Origin: B10-G9 sp964627755
GTDB taxonomy: Bacteria > Chloroflexota > Anaerolineae > Anaerolineales > UBA11858
Assembly: GCA_964627755.1 (NCBI GenBank)
Contig: CAZVIH010000064.1
Coordinates: 98,122-162,121, forward strand
Length of the DNA: 64,000 bases
Direction of reading: 5' to 3'
The notes beneath the pieces are model-generated. The model was not told the origin of the DNA, did not search any database, and was given only the letters and a program-made list of their open reading frames with translations. A program made the position numbers and the translations under genes. Below, piece by piece: positions 43,974 to 52,422 of the stretch. The number at the start of each line of letters is the position of its first letter. Position 1 is the first letter of the stretch.

Positions 43974-44858
43974 TCAAATTTCACTTAACCAGGTGACTGA
44001 ATATTCCAGCCCGGGTTTTGATAACGGGAGATCTGGTTCATTAATTTCCCATTGACCTGAGAGTCCCAGGTCATCAGCTGAGAGTTCAAAATGGGCCATG
44101 GCAATACCCATGTCAATACGCTGCAAATCTGCCAATCCCAACAATACATTAAAGAAGGGAGCAGGGTAATTCTTTGTTCGCTGCAGATAAAAATGCCACA
44201 GATTATCTTGCCGCAGGATCCTCCAGGGCTGTTTATTGGAGGCTGAGGGTGCCAGACGCAGCAGCTCGAGCGGTTCGCTGTACCCTCCGGTATTGTCCTC
44301 TGATAAGGGGCGTTCAAATGTATCAGAGAAAAACAGATCCTGCCAAGGAAGGCGGCGATCTGAGCCAGCGTACGTCCGGCTGATGCGATCCATCCAGGCT
44401 TGTTGGTCAGCTGGATACCCTATTGAAACCACAGACGGAATGGTTTCTTGAGCTTTCAGTTTGATCAATTTTGCGAAACGGCTCTTGGTAAATGTGCCTC
44501 CCAGCCAGCAGGTGCCGATCCCCAATTCAACTGCGCGTAATATAATCAGCTCCATCTGGTATCCAAAATCCTCCAGTGAATGGGGTTGATCCTGGACCAC
44601 ACCGATCACAAACCCGGCTGGATCTTTAATAAATCCATAGGTACCAAGAGATTTAAGGGAGTTTGTATCCTCTTTGCCGGCGGTTTCGATCAGGAAACGA
44701 AGAGAACTACCTAACGGGCCAGAACCGCAGCCATTTGAGAACGTTGTTAAATCAGATAGGTGTTCGGAAGTAATGGCTTGGGGCTTGTAGGTTCGACAAG
44801 AATAACGCCGGCGGATTAATTCGGATATCGGAGTCGATTGTAGTTTATTCAAGGCCAT
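43974..44858 (-). CDS. Nitroreductase-family protein, TM1586 type
   Basis: 294 residues. The first half begins with ELIRRRYSCRTYKPQAIT, the FMN phosphate-contact segment; the middle has ELGIGTCWLGGTFTKSRF and VSIGYPAD, and the second half has LRLAPSASNKQPWRI. The long single chain with two nitroreductase-like halves matches the putative TM nitroreductase family (TM1586). Substrate unknown. It is leftward and just upstream of the P-loop gene. Confidence 0.88.
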   Translation of the reverse strand: MALNKLQSTPISELIRRRYSCRTYKPQAITSEHLSDLTTFSNGCGSGPLGSSLRFLIETAGKEDTNSLKSLGTYGFIKDPAGFVIGVVQDQPHSLEDFGYQMELIILRAVELGIGTCWLGGTFTKSRFAKLIKLKAQETIPSVVSIGYPADQQAWMDRISRTYAGSDRRLPWQDLFFSDTFERPLSEDNTGGYSEPLELLRLAPSASNKQPWRILRQDNLWHFYLQRTKNYPAPFFNVLLGLADLQRIDMGIAMAHFELSADDLGLSGQWEINEPDLPLSKPGLEYSVTWLSEI

Positions 44859-45125
44859 AATGGTTGGATTATAGCAGGATTATTTGTTAATAATTTCCCA
44901 GGGTGCAAGTTTTTGGTAACCGTTTTTTCAGATGGGCCACTTGTCTAGACAATTTTCTTAAATATTATATTGGAATCCTATTATTTAGAAAGATGTGTTA
45001 TGTTTAATACTGGCGTAATTATTATGTTATGTTTAGTGATCTAGTAATAGGAGGTGCTTATATTTTTGATAATTTTTGTTATAGCTTATTTAATTGGATA
45101 ATCATAATTATTTGGAGGGCAAGCA
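44859..45125. other. Intergenic region upstream of the ECF operon
   Basis: A 267-base AT-rich stretch between the divergent nitroreductase and ECF S-component genes. I looked for riboswitch cores (TPP, cobalamin, preQ1, FMN, tetrahydrofolate) and recognise none; no convincing promoter pair stands out. Confidence 0.5.
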
Positions 45126-45755
45126 ATGGCAGAAGACATGAAATCAGAAATTACAGCAGAGGAAATTTGGACAGTTGAAGAAGGGGAAAAACGCTCGATT
45201 GGCGTTATCCATATAGTATTAACTGCATTATTGATCGGCATCGGTTTTGTGGTGGGAGCTTTTGGAAGCATCAGTTTCCCGCTTGGTTTTGGTGTGAATT
45301 TCTTCTGGACCGGCATCGTTGTCCAGCAGGTTGGACCAATCTGGTTTGGCGCCTGGGGTGTCATCGCAGGAGCGATTTTCCCGTTCTTTTCTAATGCAAT
45401 CGCAGGAACACCGTTTTATGTATCCATAGCTTACCTGCCGGCGAATGCATTACAGGCTTTCTTACCTGCTTGGGCCTTTAGAAAATTCAAGCTGGATCCC
45501 CGACTTAAATCCGCCAAGGACTACCTGTATTTGTTCCTGGCCATGATAGTCTCCAGCATTCTGGGCGCACTGTGGTCAGTGCTTGTTGTATTGCGGAGTT
45601 TTGATCTGTTAACTACAGATTCAGTCCCGCTGTTCATCTGGGGTTGGTTTGGTGGTAACGTTGTTGCAGGCGTTGTCTTTAACTTTATCTTGCTCAAGGT
45701 TCTATCCCCGGTTGTCATCAAAACAACTGCTTTCGTAAAGAAATGGTGGGCATAA
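45126..45755 (+). CDS. ECF transporter substrate-binding (S) component, substrate unknown
   Basis: 209 residues. A polar N-terminal tail of about 25 residues is followed by six hydrophobic segments, with ALQAFLPAWAFRKFKLDPR in a cytoplasmic loop and FGAWGVIAGAIFPFF in helices 2-3. Being immediately before an EcfT and two EcfA genes it is most simply the S component, binding a vitamin, metal or amino-acid-like substrate. GGAGG lies before the ATG. I see no riboswitch in the 267 bases upstream. Confidence 0.78.
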   Translation: MAEDMKSEITAEEIWTVEEGEKRSIGVIHIVLTALLIGIGFVVGAFGSISFPLGFGVNFFWTGIVVQQVGPIWFGAWGVIAGAIFPFFSNAIAGTPFYVSIAYLPANALQAFLPAWAFRKFKLDPRLKSAKDYLYLFLAMIVSSILGALWSVLVVLRSFDLLTTDSVPLFIWGWFGGNVVAGVVFNFILLKVLSPVVIKTTAFVKKWWA

Positions 45756-45776
45756 ACACCATAGATTAATAATGAT

Positions 45777-45816
45777 AAGGCTCCGTGGTATATATCTTTG
45801 CCACGGAGCTTTATAT
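45777..45816 (+). terminator. Hairpin between the S component and ecfT
   Basis: GCTCCGTGG (45780-45788) pairs perfectly with CCACGGAGC (45801-45809), extended by AAG/TTT. A short T-rich tail follows. It could terminate most transcripts after the S gene or stabilise its mRNA, giving excess S component over the energising module. Confidence 0.65.
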
Positions 45817-45830
45817 TGGATTATCAAAAT

Positions 45831-46691
45831 ATGAACAAAACGTTATTGGGGTACGTGCCGAACGAATCTCCTATTTATGCGGTTCATCCATTTGTGAAAT
45901 TGTTTTTTCTTTTAATTGTGAGCCTGTTTCCAATGTTTGTAACTGCTCCTGATTGGAACATCGGTCTTATGGTTGTAATTGTCATATTTATGTGGATCAG
46001 CCGGGTAAACATGAGCACCTTGAAGATATACGTTCCGGTAGCTATATCGATGGGAACCATTATCTTCTTGTCATATACAGTTTTGGGAGGCACCCATCCT
46101 GAATTTGAGCTGTTGGCCAGAGTGGCTGGTATAAATTTTTATTGGGAGAGAATCAGGGACGCGCTGGTAGTATATTTCAGAGTCTTACCAATGATATTTA
46201 CAATGGTCTTTTTCTTAAGCACATCTCGAGAAAGAGATGTTATTGTAGCGATGCGCAGCATTAAGGTGCCTTTTGTTATTACCTATGTTTTTGCCATGTC
46301 CTTACGATCCGCTGGCATGGTTTTGGAAGATTTCCAGATTGTTCGGCAAGCTGAAAAAGCACGAGGATTTGATCCAGCCGGGAAATCATTACCATACAAA
46401 ATTCGTCAATATGTTATGTACATGATTCCATTATTTGCCTTATCACTGCGACGTTCTGAGGAATTCACTAATGCCCTGGTAGCAAGAGGATATGCTTTTA
46501 CGGGTGAAATATCCAAGGTAAAAAGGGCAGATTATATTTTGACACATTACACCTATAAGTATTTTGATTATATTTTTATTGCGATGATTGGCTTAGCTTT
46601 TGTTGCCTTACTGGTTTTCAGGTATGGATTTGGCTATTTTCAGGTAGATCAATCCTGGTTAATGAACCTGTTAAGGGAAGTGGTAAGTTAA
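45831..46691 (+). CDS. ecfT: ECF transporter transmembrane (T) component
   Basis: 286 residues, with about six transmembrane segments in the N-terminal two thirds. The coupling helices are marked by MSLRSAGMVLEDFQIVRQAE and ARGFDPAGKS, followed by RRSEEFTNALVARGYAF, the typical Ala-Arg-Gly motifs of EcfT. The ATG at 45831 is chosen; a TTG 11 codons upstream lies in the preceding hairpin. It couples the S component to the ATPases. Confidence 0.92.
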   Translation: MNKTLLGYVPNESPIYAVHPFVKLFFLLIVSLFPMFVTAPDWNIGLMVVIVIFMWISRVNMSTLKIYVPVAISMGTIIFLSYTVLGGTHPEFELLARVAGINFYWERIRDALVVYFRVLPMIFTMVFFLSTSRERDVIVAMRSIKVPFVITYVFAMSLRSAGMVLEDFQIVRQAEKARGFDPAGKSLPYKIRQYVMYMIPLFALSLRRSEEFTNALVARGYAFTGEISKVKRADYILTHYTYKYFDYIFIAMIGLAFVALLVFRYGFGYFQVDQSWLMNLLREVVS

Positions 46692-46705
46692 ATAGGAGAA
46701 AATAA

Positions 46706-47554
46706 GTGACCAGCGTAATTGATATTAAAGACTACACGTGGAAATATCTCCATACAGAATCTCCAGCTTTAAACAACATTGACTTATCTATCGAAGAGGG
46801 CAGTTTTGTAGGCATTATCGGTCCTAATGGGGCTGGAAAGACAACATTAGCCTACTCTATGGATGGTCTTATTCCTGGTCAATACAATGGCATAAAAAAA
46901 GGAACAGTCAATGTTTTTGGCAAAGAGGTTGAATCCTATAATAAAGGTGAATTACAACAAGTTGTGGGCGTAGTTTTTTCTGATCCAGAAGCTCAATTTA
47001 CTGCCATGACGGTTGAAGATGAACTGGTGTTTGGTATGGAGAATATTGGATTAACGATCCAGGAGATCAGAGAAAGGTTGGAATGGGTTACTGAACTGAC
47101 GGGTTTGACAGATCTATTATTAAAACCTCCTTATGAGATATCGGGTGGTCAGAAGCAAAGGGTCGCCCTTGCAGCTGTTCTTGCCATGAAACCGAAATTA
47201 TTGATACTGGATGAACCAACATCCATGCTCGATCCTGTTAGCAGGAAAATGATCTTTGAGGTATTGAAAAAATTAAAAACTGATGAGGATAGTACTATTG
47301 TTGTAATTGAACACAGCCTTGAAAACCTGATTCCTCTGGCAGATCAAATGATCCTGATGGCTGATGGTGAAATTATCTTACAGGAAAATACAAGGGAATT
47401 TTTCAATAATTCAGATCTGTTATTGGAAAAAGGAGTATATCCTCCAGGGGTTTTATATTTTTTCCATGAACTTCACCGCAAGGGTTTATACCAGGGTGAA
47501 TACCCCCTTACTGTTGAACAGGGAAAGAATTTACTCCAACAATTAGTAAAGTGA
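46706..47554 (+). CDS. ecfA1: ECF transporter ATPase
   Basis: 282 residues. Walker A is GPNGAGKTTLAY, signature ISGGQKQRVALAAVLA, Walker B LLILDEPTSMLDP. The Q-loop reads FSDPEAQFTAMTV, as in ECF ATPases that sense coupling helices. GTG start, preceded by AGGAG. It pairs with the next ATPase to make the EcfA-EcfA' heterodimer. Confidence 0.93.
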   Translation: MTSVIDIKDYTWKYLHTESPALNNIDLSIEEGSFVGIIGPNGAGKTTLAYSMDGLIPGQYNGIKKGTVNVFGKEVESYNKGELQQVVGVVFSDPEAQFTAMTVEDELVFGMENIGLTIQEIRERLEWVTELTGLTDLLLKPPYEISGGQKQRVALAAVLAMKPKLLILDEPTSMLDPVSRKMIFEVLKKLKTDEDSTIVVIEHSLENLIPLADQMILMADGEIILQENTREFFNNSDLLLEKGVYPPGVLYFFHELHRKGLYQGEYPLTVEQGKNLLQQLVK

Positions 47555-47570
47555 AATTGTAAGGAATCTT

Positions 47571-48407
47571 ATGACCGATAAAAAACCCTATATTCAGGTG
47601 ATTGACCTGGACTTTTCTTACCCCGATGGAACCGAGGCATTAAAGGATATAAACTTTGAGGTTCGTGAAGGCGAGTTCATAGCCCTTATTGGACAAAATG
47701 GATCTGGCAAAACAACTTTATCCAAGTGTCTAAACGGTCTTTATAAGCCCACTTCCGGCGATATTCTTGTGGATGGCTTGAATACAAAAAAAGGCTCGAT
47801 TGTTCAGATGGTAAAAAGAGTTGGATATGTTTTCCAGAATCCTGATCACCAACTTTTTAATAATACTTGCTGGGATGAAATAGCATATGGACCTCGTAAT
47901 ATCGAATTGCCTGATGAAGAAGTAAAAGAGCGTGTAGAAGAAGCAATAGCGGTAGTCGGATTACCCAAGTATACCCATCAGGAACATCCGTTCTTCCTGT
48001 CCAAAGGCCTCAGGCAAAGAGTCGCGATAGCATCTATTCTGGCTTTGCGTCCCAAGGTGATTATTGTGGATGAACCTACCACCGGGCAGGACGCAAAACA
48101 ATCGCTTGAGATCATGAACTTCCTGCGTGAGCTGAACCAGGAACACGGACATACAATCATGATCATCACTCATGACATGCCGATTGTAGGTTTATATGCA
48201 AAACGAGTGATAGCTATGGCACAAGCTCGGATCATGGCTGACGGCTTGACTAGAGACGTCTTTACACTGGCCGACGTACTCGAAAAAACATTCTTGGCGC
48301 CACCTCAAATCACTCAATTGGCTCAGGCCGATCCGACATTAGGATTTGATCCTGGAACTTTGACAGTAAATGAAATGGTAGACCAGTACCTGGAATTAGT
48401 ACAATAA
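47571..48407 (+). CDS. ecfA2: ECF transporter ATPase
   Basis: 278 residues. Walker A is GQNGSGKTTLSKC, Q-loop FQNPDHQLFNNT, Walker B VIIVDEPTTGQD. The signature reads LSKGLRQRVAIASIL, with Lys in the second position of LSGGQ, a substitution that may lower activity of that site. AAGGA lies before the ATG. It is the last gene of the ECF operon, which ends at a strong terminator. Confidence 0.93.
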   Translation: MTDKKPYIQVIDLDFSYPDGTEALKDINFEVREGEFIALIGQNGSGKTTLSKCLNGLYKPTSGDILVDGLNTKKGSIVQMVKRVGYVFQNPDHQLFNNTCWDEIAYGPRNIELPDEEVKERVEEAIAVVGLPKYTHQEHPFFLSKGLRQRVAIASILALRPKVIIVDEPTTGQDAKQSLEIMNFLRELNQEHGHTIMIITHDMPIVGLYAKRVIAMAQARIMADGLTRDVFTLADVLEKTFLAPPQITQLAQADPTLGFDPGTLTVNEMVDQYLELVQ

Positions 48408-48443
48408 CTGATTTCTCGCCGAACAAGTTTTAGCACTCAATAA

Positions 48444-48475
48444 AAGCCATTTTCCAGTCGGAAGGTGGCTTTTTT
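48444..48475 (+). terminator. Intrinsic terminator after the ECF operon
   Basis: AAGCCA-TT-TTCC pairs with GGAA-GG-TGGCTT around an AGTC loop, followed by T6. It lies about 37 bases after the ecfA2 stop. Confidence 0.85.
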
Positions 48476-48505
48476 AGTGAGGATAACTATCTTTGTTTAA
48501 GATGG

Positions 48506-48908
48506 TTAGTTAGAATCAATCTCCCAGAAAACATCAAATTCCAAGACCAGGACTTCTACGTTGACCTGATATAAGTTGGCATTGCACTTTCCAGTGGGCC
48601 AAAAATTACCTTCATTCCGCAGCTGAAATACAATTGTGGAAGAGTTTGGAACGATCTCTTGTTTTTTGATCATATAATCAGGACCAGCCCGATCAGTATC
48701 TGCAGCAACCCCGCTGATTTGTATGGCAGTATCTGGTATCGGCTATACAAAAAAATATCCTCGGCTTCGAACTTATCCGTGGGTTGGGTACCCTCTGGGT
48801 CTAAAAATAAACCGGCTGAAGTGATCGATGATCGGTTGGGCTTATCAGAGCAGGCTCCGCAATACAAAATTAGTAGTATCAAAACCAAAAGAGTAATTTG
48901 AGTTTCAT
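48506..48908 (-). pseudogene. Frameshift-broken lipoprotein gene
   Basis: Two frameshifts interrupt one minus-strand gene. From the ATG at 48908 the product begins MKLKLLFWF and stops; adding one T at the A-run 48887-48890 (plus strand) would restore a good lipoprotein signal ending in LLILYCGAC, and the chain continues (SAGLFLDPEGTQPTDKFEAE) until about 48745. A shift there leads into a different frame that runs 78 codons to a stop at 48506 (VPNSSTIVFQLRNEGNFWP, VNVEVLVLEFDVFWEIDSN). A seven-A run at 48749-48755 is near the second break. The content resembles Anaerolineae lipoproteins of unknown function. Sequencing error is possible. Confidence 0.65.
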
Positions 48909-48968
48909 ATTGGATCTAATTAGGTGATTTGGGAGCACTTTTCCCTGATATTGTGATAAATATAAATC

Positions 48969-49988
48969 CTAATTCGCCGTCTGTCCAGAGAATTTCTTGA
49001 TTAACCACATGATCACAGAGAGAACGCCAGCAAGTAAAAAAACAATCAGGTAATCAATAACAGGAATCCAGGTGATCTGGTGGATGCCGCCGATGCCCCT
49101 TCCGCCGTAAACGAATAAAGCCAGAGCAATATAGATTCCCAGGAAGGTCCAGCGCAGCCATCTAGGTAGTTTTAAGCCATGCATCTGGGTAATCACAAAA
49201 ACACCGCCAAAACCGAAAGCAAACATGGGCCACATATTATTTCCCTGCATGACGGCCACCAGGCTGCCGTGGACCAGAACAGCCACTTCCTGGAAAATCA
49301 TCCACCAGCGGTTAATATGGATCTGGGTGAAGAACAAACTGCCCTGCAGCAATAAGAGGAACATATAAAGAAAACCTACCAGATGGCCGCTGGTAGCGAT
49401 GGTGGGATGGTACCAGAAGGTATACACTGTAGCCCAGGCGAAAAAATAGCCGTGATATTTGCGGGCAAAACGAATCAGCTCTTTTTTAAATGGAACTTTT
49501 TTCCCGAAAAACAATCCCCGGCGCTGATTTTCCATTAACAAAACCCAGACCAGAAGGATGATCACTGAAACCTGTGAGCTCCAGATCGATACGTCCTGGG
49601 CTAGGCCGTCATACCAGAGGTGGGTTTGCAGAATACGCAGCAGGATAAAAAAGCCGTTGACAGCCAGGGCTGCGTAATTGACCAGGTGAAGTTTTGTATC
49701 GTATTTCTTAACCCGGGTCTGGGCGTAATAGATCAAACCCCAGAAGGAGAATTGGTGCAGCAGGTAAAAACCCCAGGCCGTGACACGGGTCCAGAATGTG
49801 GGATTTGGTAATTTCCAGTAATACCAGGACGCTCCCTGGTCCGGTGTGAGCTGGATCGAATCCAGTTTCGGTCCGAGAACCCAGATCAAACCTACAAACG
49901 CCAGGCTGAATAAGATACCGATCCAGAGGGTTGTTATGTCCTGCCGGGATGTTTCCTTTTCGTTTTGAATATTCTTTTCGCTGTTCAT
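48969..49988 (-). CDS. Polytopic membrane protein of unknown function
   Basis: 339 residues with about nine predicted transmembrane helices. Notable stretches are LHQFSFWGLIYYAQTRV, LRILQTHLWYDGLAQDVSIW and YHGYFFAWATVYTFWYHPTI, with conserved-looking His and Trp residues in the membrane. I do not recognise a named family. The ATG at 49988 is chosen, nine bases after GGAG; another ATG lies five codons earlier. It follows the TIGR01777 epimerase closely and is probably in the CarH-headed leftward operon. Confidence 0.82.
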   Translation of the reverse strand: MNSEKNIQNEKETSRQDITTLWIGILFSLAFVGLIWVLGPKLDSIQLTPDQGASWYYWKLPNPTFWTRVTAWGFYLLHQFSFWGLIYYAQTRVKKYDTKLHLVNYAALAVNGFFILLRILQTHLWYDGLAQDVSIWSSQVSVIILLVWVLLMENQRRGLFFGKKVPFKKELIRFARKYHGYFFAWATVYTFWYHPTIATSGHLVGFLYMFLLLLQGSLFFTQIHINRWWMIFQEVAVLVHGSLVAVMQGNNMWPMFAFGFGGVFVITQMHGLKLPRWLRWTFLGIYIALALFVYGGRGIGGIHQITWIPVIDYLIVFLLAGVLSVIMWLIKKFSGQTAN

Positions 49989-50020
49989 TCTATAAGGCTC
50001 CATTCCTTCATTTATTGGAT

Positions 50021-50929
50021 CTATCTGAATAGATCTTTAATGGCCTGGTCTAGTCTGTCAAACTGCCACCGGTACCCGGTTTCGAGTAAACGCAGGGGAA
50101 GCACTTCCCGGCCATCCAGCGCCAGGGTGGATGCCTCTCCAAATGCCATTTTAAACGCGAATGATGGAATGGGCAGCCAGGCTGGTTTGTTAAGGCTTCT
50201 GCTCAAGATGGTAACGAATTCCTGATTGGTGACTGGCTTGGGAGCGGTGATATTATAAACTCCCTGCATTTGTTTATTTAGAAGGAAATATTCCAGGCAG
50301 TTTACCAGATCAGTGATATGGATCCAGGACATGATTTGCTGACCTGTTCCAATTCGCCCGCCTATATAAAATTGAAATGGGAGAGATAGTAATGGCAATA
50401 ATCCACCCTTGCTGCTGAGAACCAGTCCAATACGAGCGATTATCCGCCGGATCCCCAATTCTTCTACACTGGAAGTTGAAGATTCCCAGGATTGGCATAC
50501 CTCAGAAAGAAAATCTTTCCCGGGAGTGCTATATTCATCCATTGGATCAAGCCCAGTATTGCCGTAATAACCTATGGCAGATGCCTGGATGAGGATTTCT
50601 GGCAGGTGAGTCGCTTGCTCCAGGGCTGTGCTAAGATGATTCCCTGCCTTAACTCTGCTATTGATGATTTCTGCCTTGCGAACTTTCGTCCAGCGCATAT
50701 TAAGAGGATTTTTCCCGGCCAAACTGGCACCTGCTAAATTCACAACCGCATCAGAATTTTCAAGTTCATTGATTAATGGGTTGAGATCCCATGAAATTAT
50801 TCTTACTCCAGGCAAGAGCTGCTGGGGATTCCTGCTAACAATTGTTATTTGATGCCCCTTCTTTTGCAGAGATTGGCTCAAGGCAGTGCCAATCAAACCT
50901 GTACCACCTGTAATGATTATCTTCATCAT
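50021..50929 (-). CDS. TIGR01777-family NAD(P)-dependent epimerase
   Basis: 302 residues. The Rossmann motif is TGGTGLIGTALSQSL at the N-terminus, with NLAGASLAGKNPLNMRW and the catalytic-type ASAIGYYGN segment. The C-terminal part has the DUF1731-like LALDGREVLPLRLLETGYRW, as in YfcH-type proteins. Substrate unknown. Its start overlaps the stop of the MerR gene (TGATG), so translation is coupled. TIGR01777 epimerases occur beside LitR/CarH-type light regulators in proteobacteria, supporting a light-responsive role here. Confidence 0.92.
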   Translation of the reverse strand: MMKIIITGGTGLIGTALSQSLQKKGHQITIVSRNPQQLLPGVRIISWDLNPLINELENSDAVVNLAGASLAGKNPLNMRWTKVRKAEIINSRVKAGNHLSTALEQATHLPEILIQASAIGYYGNTGLDPMDEYSTPGKDFLSEVCQSWESSTSSVEELGIRRIIARIGLVLSSKGGLLPLLSLPFQFYIGGRIGTGQQIMSWIHITDLVNCLEYFLLNKQMQGVYNITAPKPVTNQEFVTILSRSLNKPAWLPIPSFAFKMAFGEASTLALDGREVLPLRLLETGYRWQFDRLDQAIKDLFR

Positions 50930-52263
50930 CAATCGCCTTTATGATTATTTTTGGTGGAGGTTTCAATCCAGCTAACGATCATGCTTGCCTGGGGACCCAC
51001 CAGATCTTCAACTGCAGCGCTGAATGATCTTAAATAGAGAATGAGCTGGTCAGATCCAAATTTCCTGGTAGTGAGCAATCCAGAAAGCCAGTCTACGTTA
51101 AACGTTAGATAATTAATATTTCCCAGAGAGAGCGCGGCCGAGATATCCTGGATCAAGGTTTGATTTGTTTGGTAGATATCCTGGGTGATAAATGATGTTT
51201 GAGCTGTGGACAGGTTTGCCCGGACAATACTATCCAACTCAGGACGGATAGTATTTAGTTTCTCAACTAATTCCTGATGCTGGAGCGGGCGGGGATCTTT
51301 AAGGCCGCTGGGTAGATGCCCTGTGATCAAATCTTCGATTAGCATTATTGACTTTTGAAGGTCATTTCCCAGGTATGTGCCTGGCAGTACTTCAGCAAGC
51401 CCTGGAATTTGAGAGAAGATCCATCCACCGAAAGCCGCTGCTATTTTGTTGGTCTGCAATAAATTTAAGGACCTCAGTAAGGTAGCAGCCGTCAAGAGCC
51501 TGGAAGCATTCATGATAACCAGGTCTGGTCTGATGTCCTTAATCACACCGCTGAATTTATCAAGGGGTACATTCGCACCCAGGTAAATTACCTCCCAACC
51601 GCGGTGTTTTAACAGAAGGGTCATTATCATATTGACAATAGTGTGCTGTTCATCCGGGGGGCAGGCAACCAGAATTCTTTGAGTATGGACAGGGTTTGGG
51701 GCTGCGGAGATCAACGTTTCAATTTTATTTATTATTATCTCGGATATAAAATGCTCCTGCTGAACGGTTGCTTCATCCTGGTACCAGAGCTGACCTACCT
51801 GATTTAAGGATGGCAGAATGACAGCAGTTAATACAGTTTCAATAGGAAACTGCGCAAAAGCCAATGAAAGGATCTGTTCTGCATGAGACTCGTCAAAATC
51901 AAGGCAGTATTCAAGCCAATTCTGCTGCAGGTTTTCGAGTGTATCATTATTTTCATCAATTAGAACCAGTGTATCGACCTGCCTGGACTGATCTTTATCT
52001 TCTAAAAGAGGATCGATATCCGAATTGACCAGATCCATCCAGTAATTTACTGCTTGGCTGATGCGCATACCTTCTTTTTGCTTAGCCACCAGCCACTTTA
52101 AAGTGGCTAAATTGTAGTCCGAATATAACCTGTGACCTCCCTCGGATCGAGCAGGTAAGGGCAGTTTATACCGGCGCTCCCAGGCCCGAATGGTGTCTGG
52201 TTTTAATCCGGTTTCCTGGACAATCAAATTCAGGTTATAGCGTGGTTTTTTTGATACAGCCAT
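50929..52263 (-). CDS. CarH/LitR-like B12-binding MerR regulator (predicted photoreceptor)
   Basis: 444 residues. The N-terminal MerR helix-turn-helix (about 8-75) has IRAWERRYKLP. A four-helix B12-contact domain (about 100-185) carries W160-x9-E170-H171, the Wx9EH motif of CarH. The B12-binding Rossmann domain (about 195-315) has E205-x-H207 (PPDEQH), the position of the lower axial His in CarH, though the usual Gly three residues on is Val. The residue after W160 is Tyr, where Thermus CarH has His132. About 110 further helical residues follow, longer than CarH (about 285). CarH binds adenosylcobalamin and releases DNA on illumination. AAGGAA precedes the ATG. Confidence 0.9.
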   Translation of the reverse strand: MAVSKKPRYNLNLIVQETGLKPDTIRAWERRYKLPLPARSEGGHRLYSDYNLATLKWLVAKQKEGMRISQAVNYWMDLVNSDIDPLLEDKDQSRQVDTLVLIDENNDTLENLQQNWLEYCLDFDESHAEQILSLAFAQFPIETVLTAVILPSLNQVGQLWYQDEATVQQEHFISEIIINKIETLISAAPNPVHTQRILVACPPDEQHTIVNMIMTLLLKHRGWEVIYLGANVPLDKFSGVIKDIRPDLVIMNASRLLTAATLLRSLNLLQTNKIAAAFGGWIFSQIPGLAEVLPGTYLGNDLQKSIMLIEDLITGHLPSGLKDPRPLQHQELVEKLNTIRPELDSIVRANLSTAQTSFITQDIYQTNQTLIQDISAALSLGNINYLTFNVDWLSGLLTTRKFGSDQLILYLRSFSAAVEDLVGPQASMIVSWIETSTKNNHKGD

Positions 52264-52289
52264 AGTTTCCTTCGATGCGAATTTTCTAA

Positions 52290-52318
52290 AGTCTACAGCA
52301 CAATCAAGTATATGTCAA
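52290..52318 (-). promoter_or_regulatory. Leftward promoter of the CarH-like gene
   Basis: -35 TTGACA (52318-52313), 17-base spacer, -10 TAGACT (52295-52290) on the minus strand. CTTGACATATA is followed directly by CTTGATTGTGC, a partial 11-base direct repeat (first five bases identical). CarH operators in Thermus use 11-base direct repeats over the -35. Confidence 0.72.
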
Positions 52319-52342
52319 GATAAACAATGAAATACCTTGACA
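52313..52342. promoter_or_regulatory. Inverted repeat shared by the divergent promoters
   Basis: TGTCAAG (52313-52319) and CTTGACA (52336-52342) are exact reverse complements, 16 bases apart, and contain the two facing -35 boxes. It is the candidate operator for the CarH-like regulator, though -35 identity alone could account for the similarity. Confidence 0.5.
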
Positions 52343-52365
52343 AAATATGTGCGATGTTGTATTCT
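52337..52365 (+). promoter_or_regulatory. Rightward promoter of the tspO-degV stretch
   Basis: -35 TTGACA (52337-52342), 17-base spacer, -10 TATTCT (52360-52365). Its -35 faces that of the CarH-like gene. The expected start of transcription rules out initiation codons before about 52372. Confidence 0.72.
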
Positions 52366-52422
52366 TGCCAGCAAAAGTTTGATATAAATCTGAAAAAATA
52401 TATTAATTGTGGAGAGAAGTTC

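Noticed and set aside
45798..45830. TTG start for ecfT at 45798
   Set aside because: It is part of the hairpin stem between the S gene and ecfT; the ATG at 45831 starts the conserved protein.
48878..48908. TGA in the lipoprotein signal (after MKLKLLFWF) as another selenocysteine codon
   Set aside because: It lies in a hydrophobic signal peptide, no redox motif surrounds it, and a one-base shift restores a normal signal peptide.
52327..52422. TspO start at 52327
   Set aside because: A consensus promoter begins at 52337, so this ATG would not be on the mRNA; the ATG at 52423 has a ribosome-binding site.
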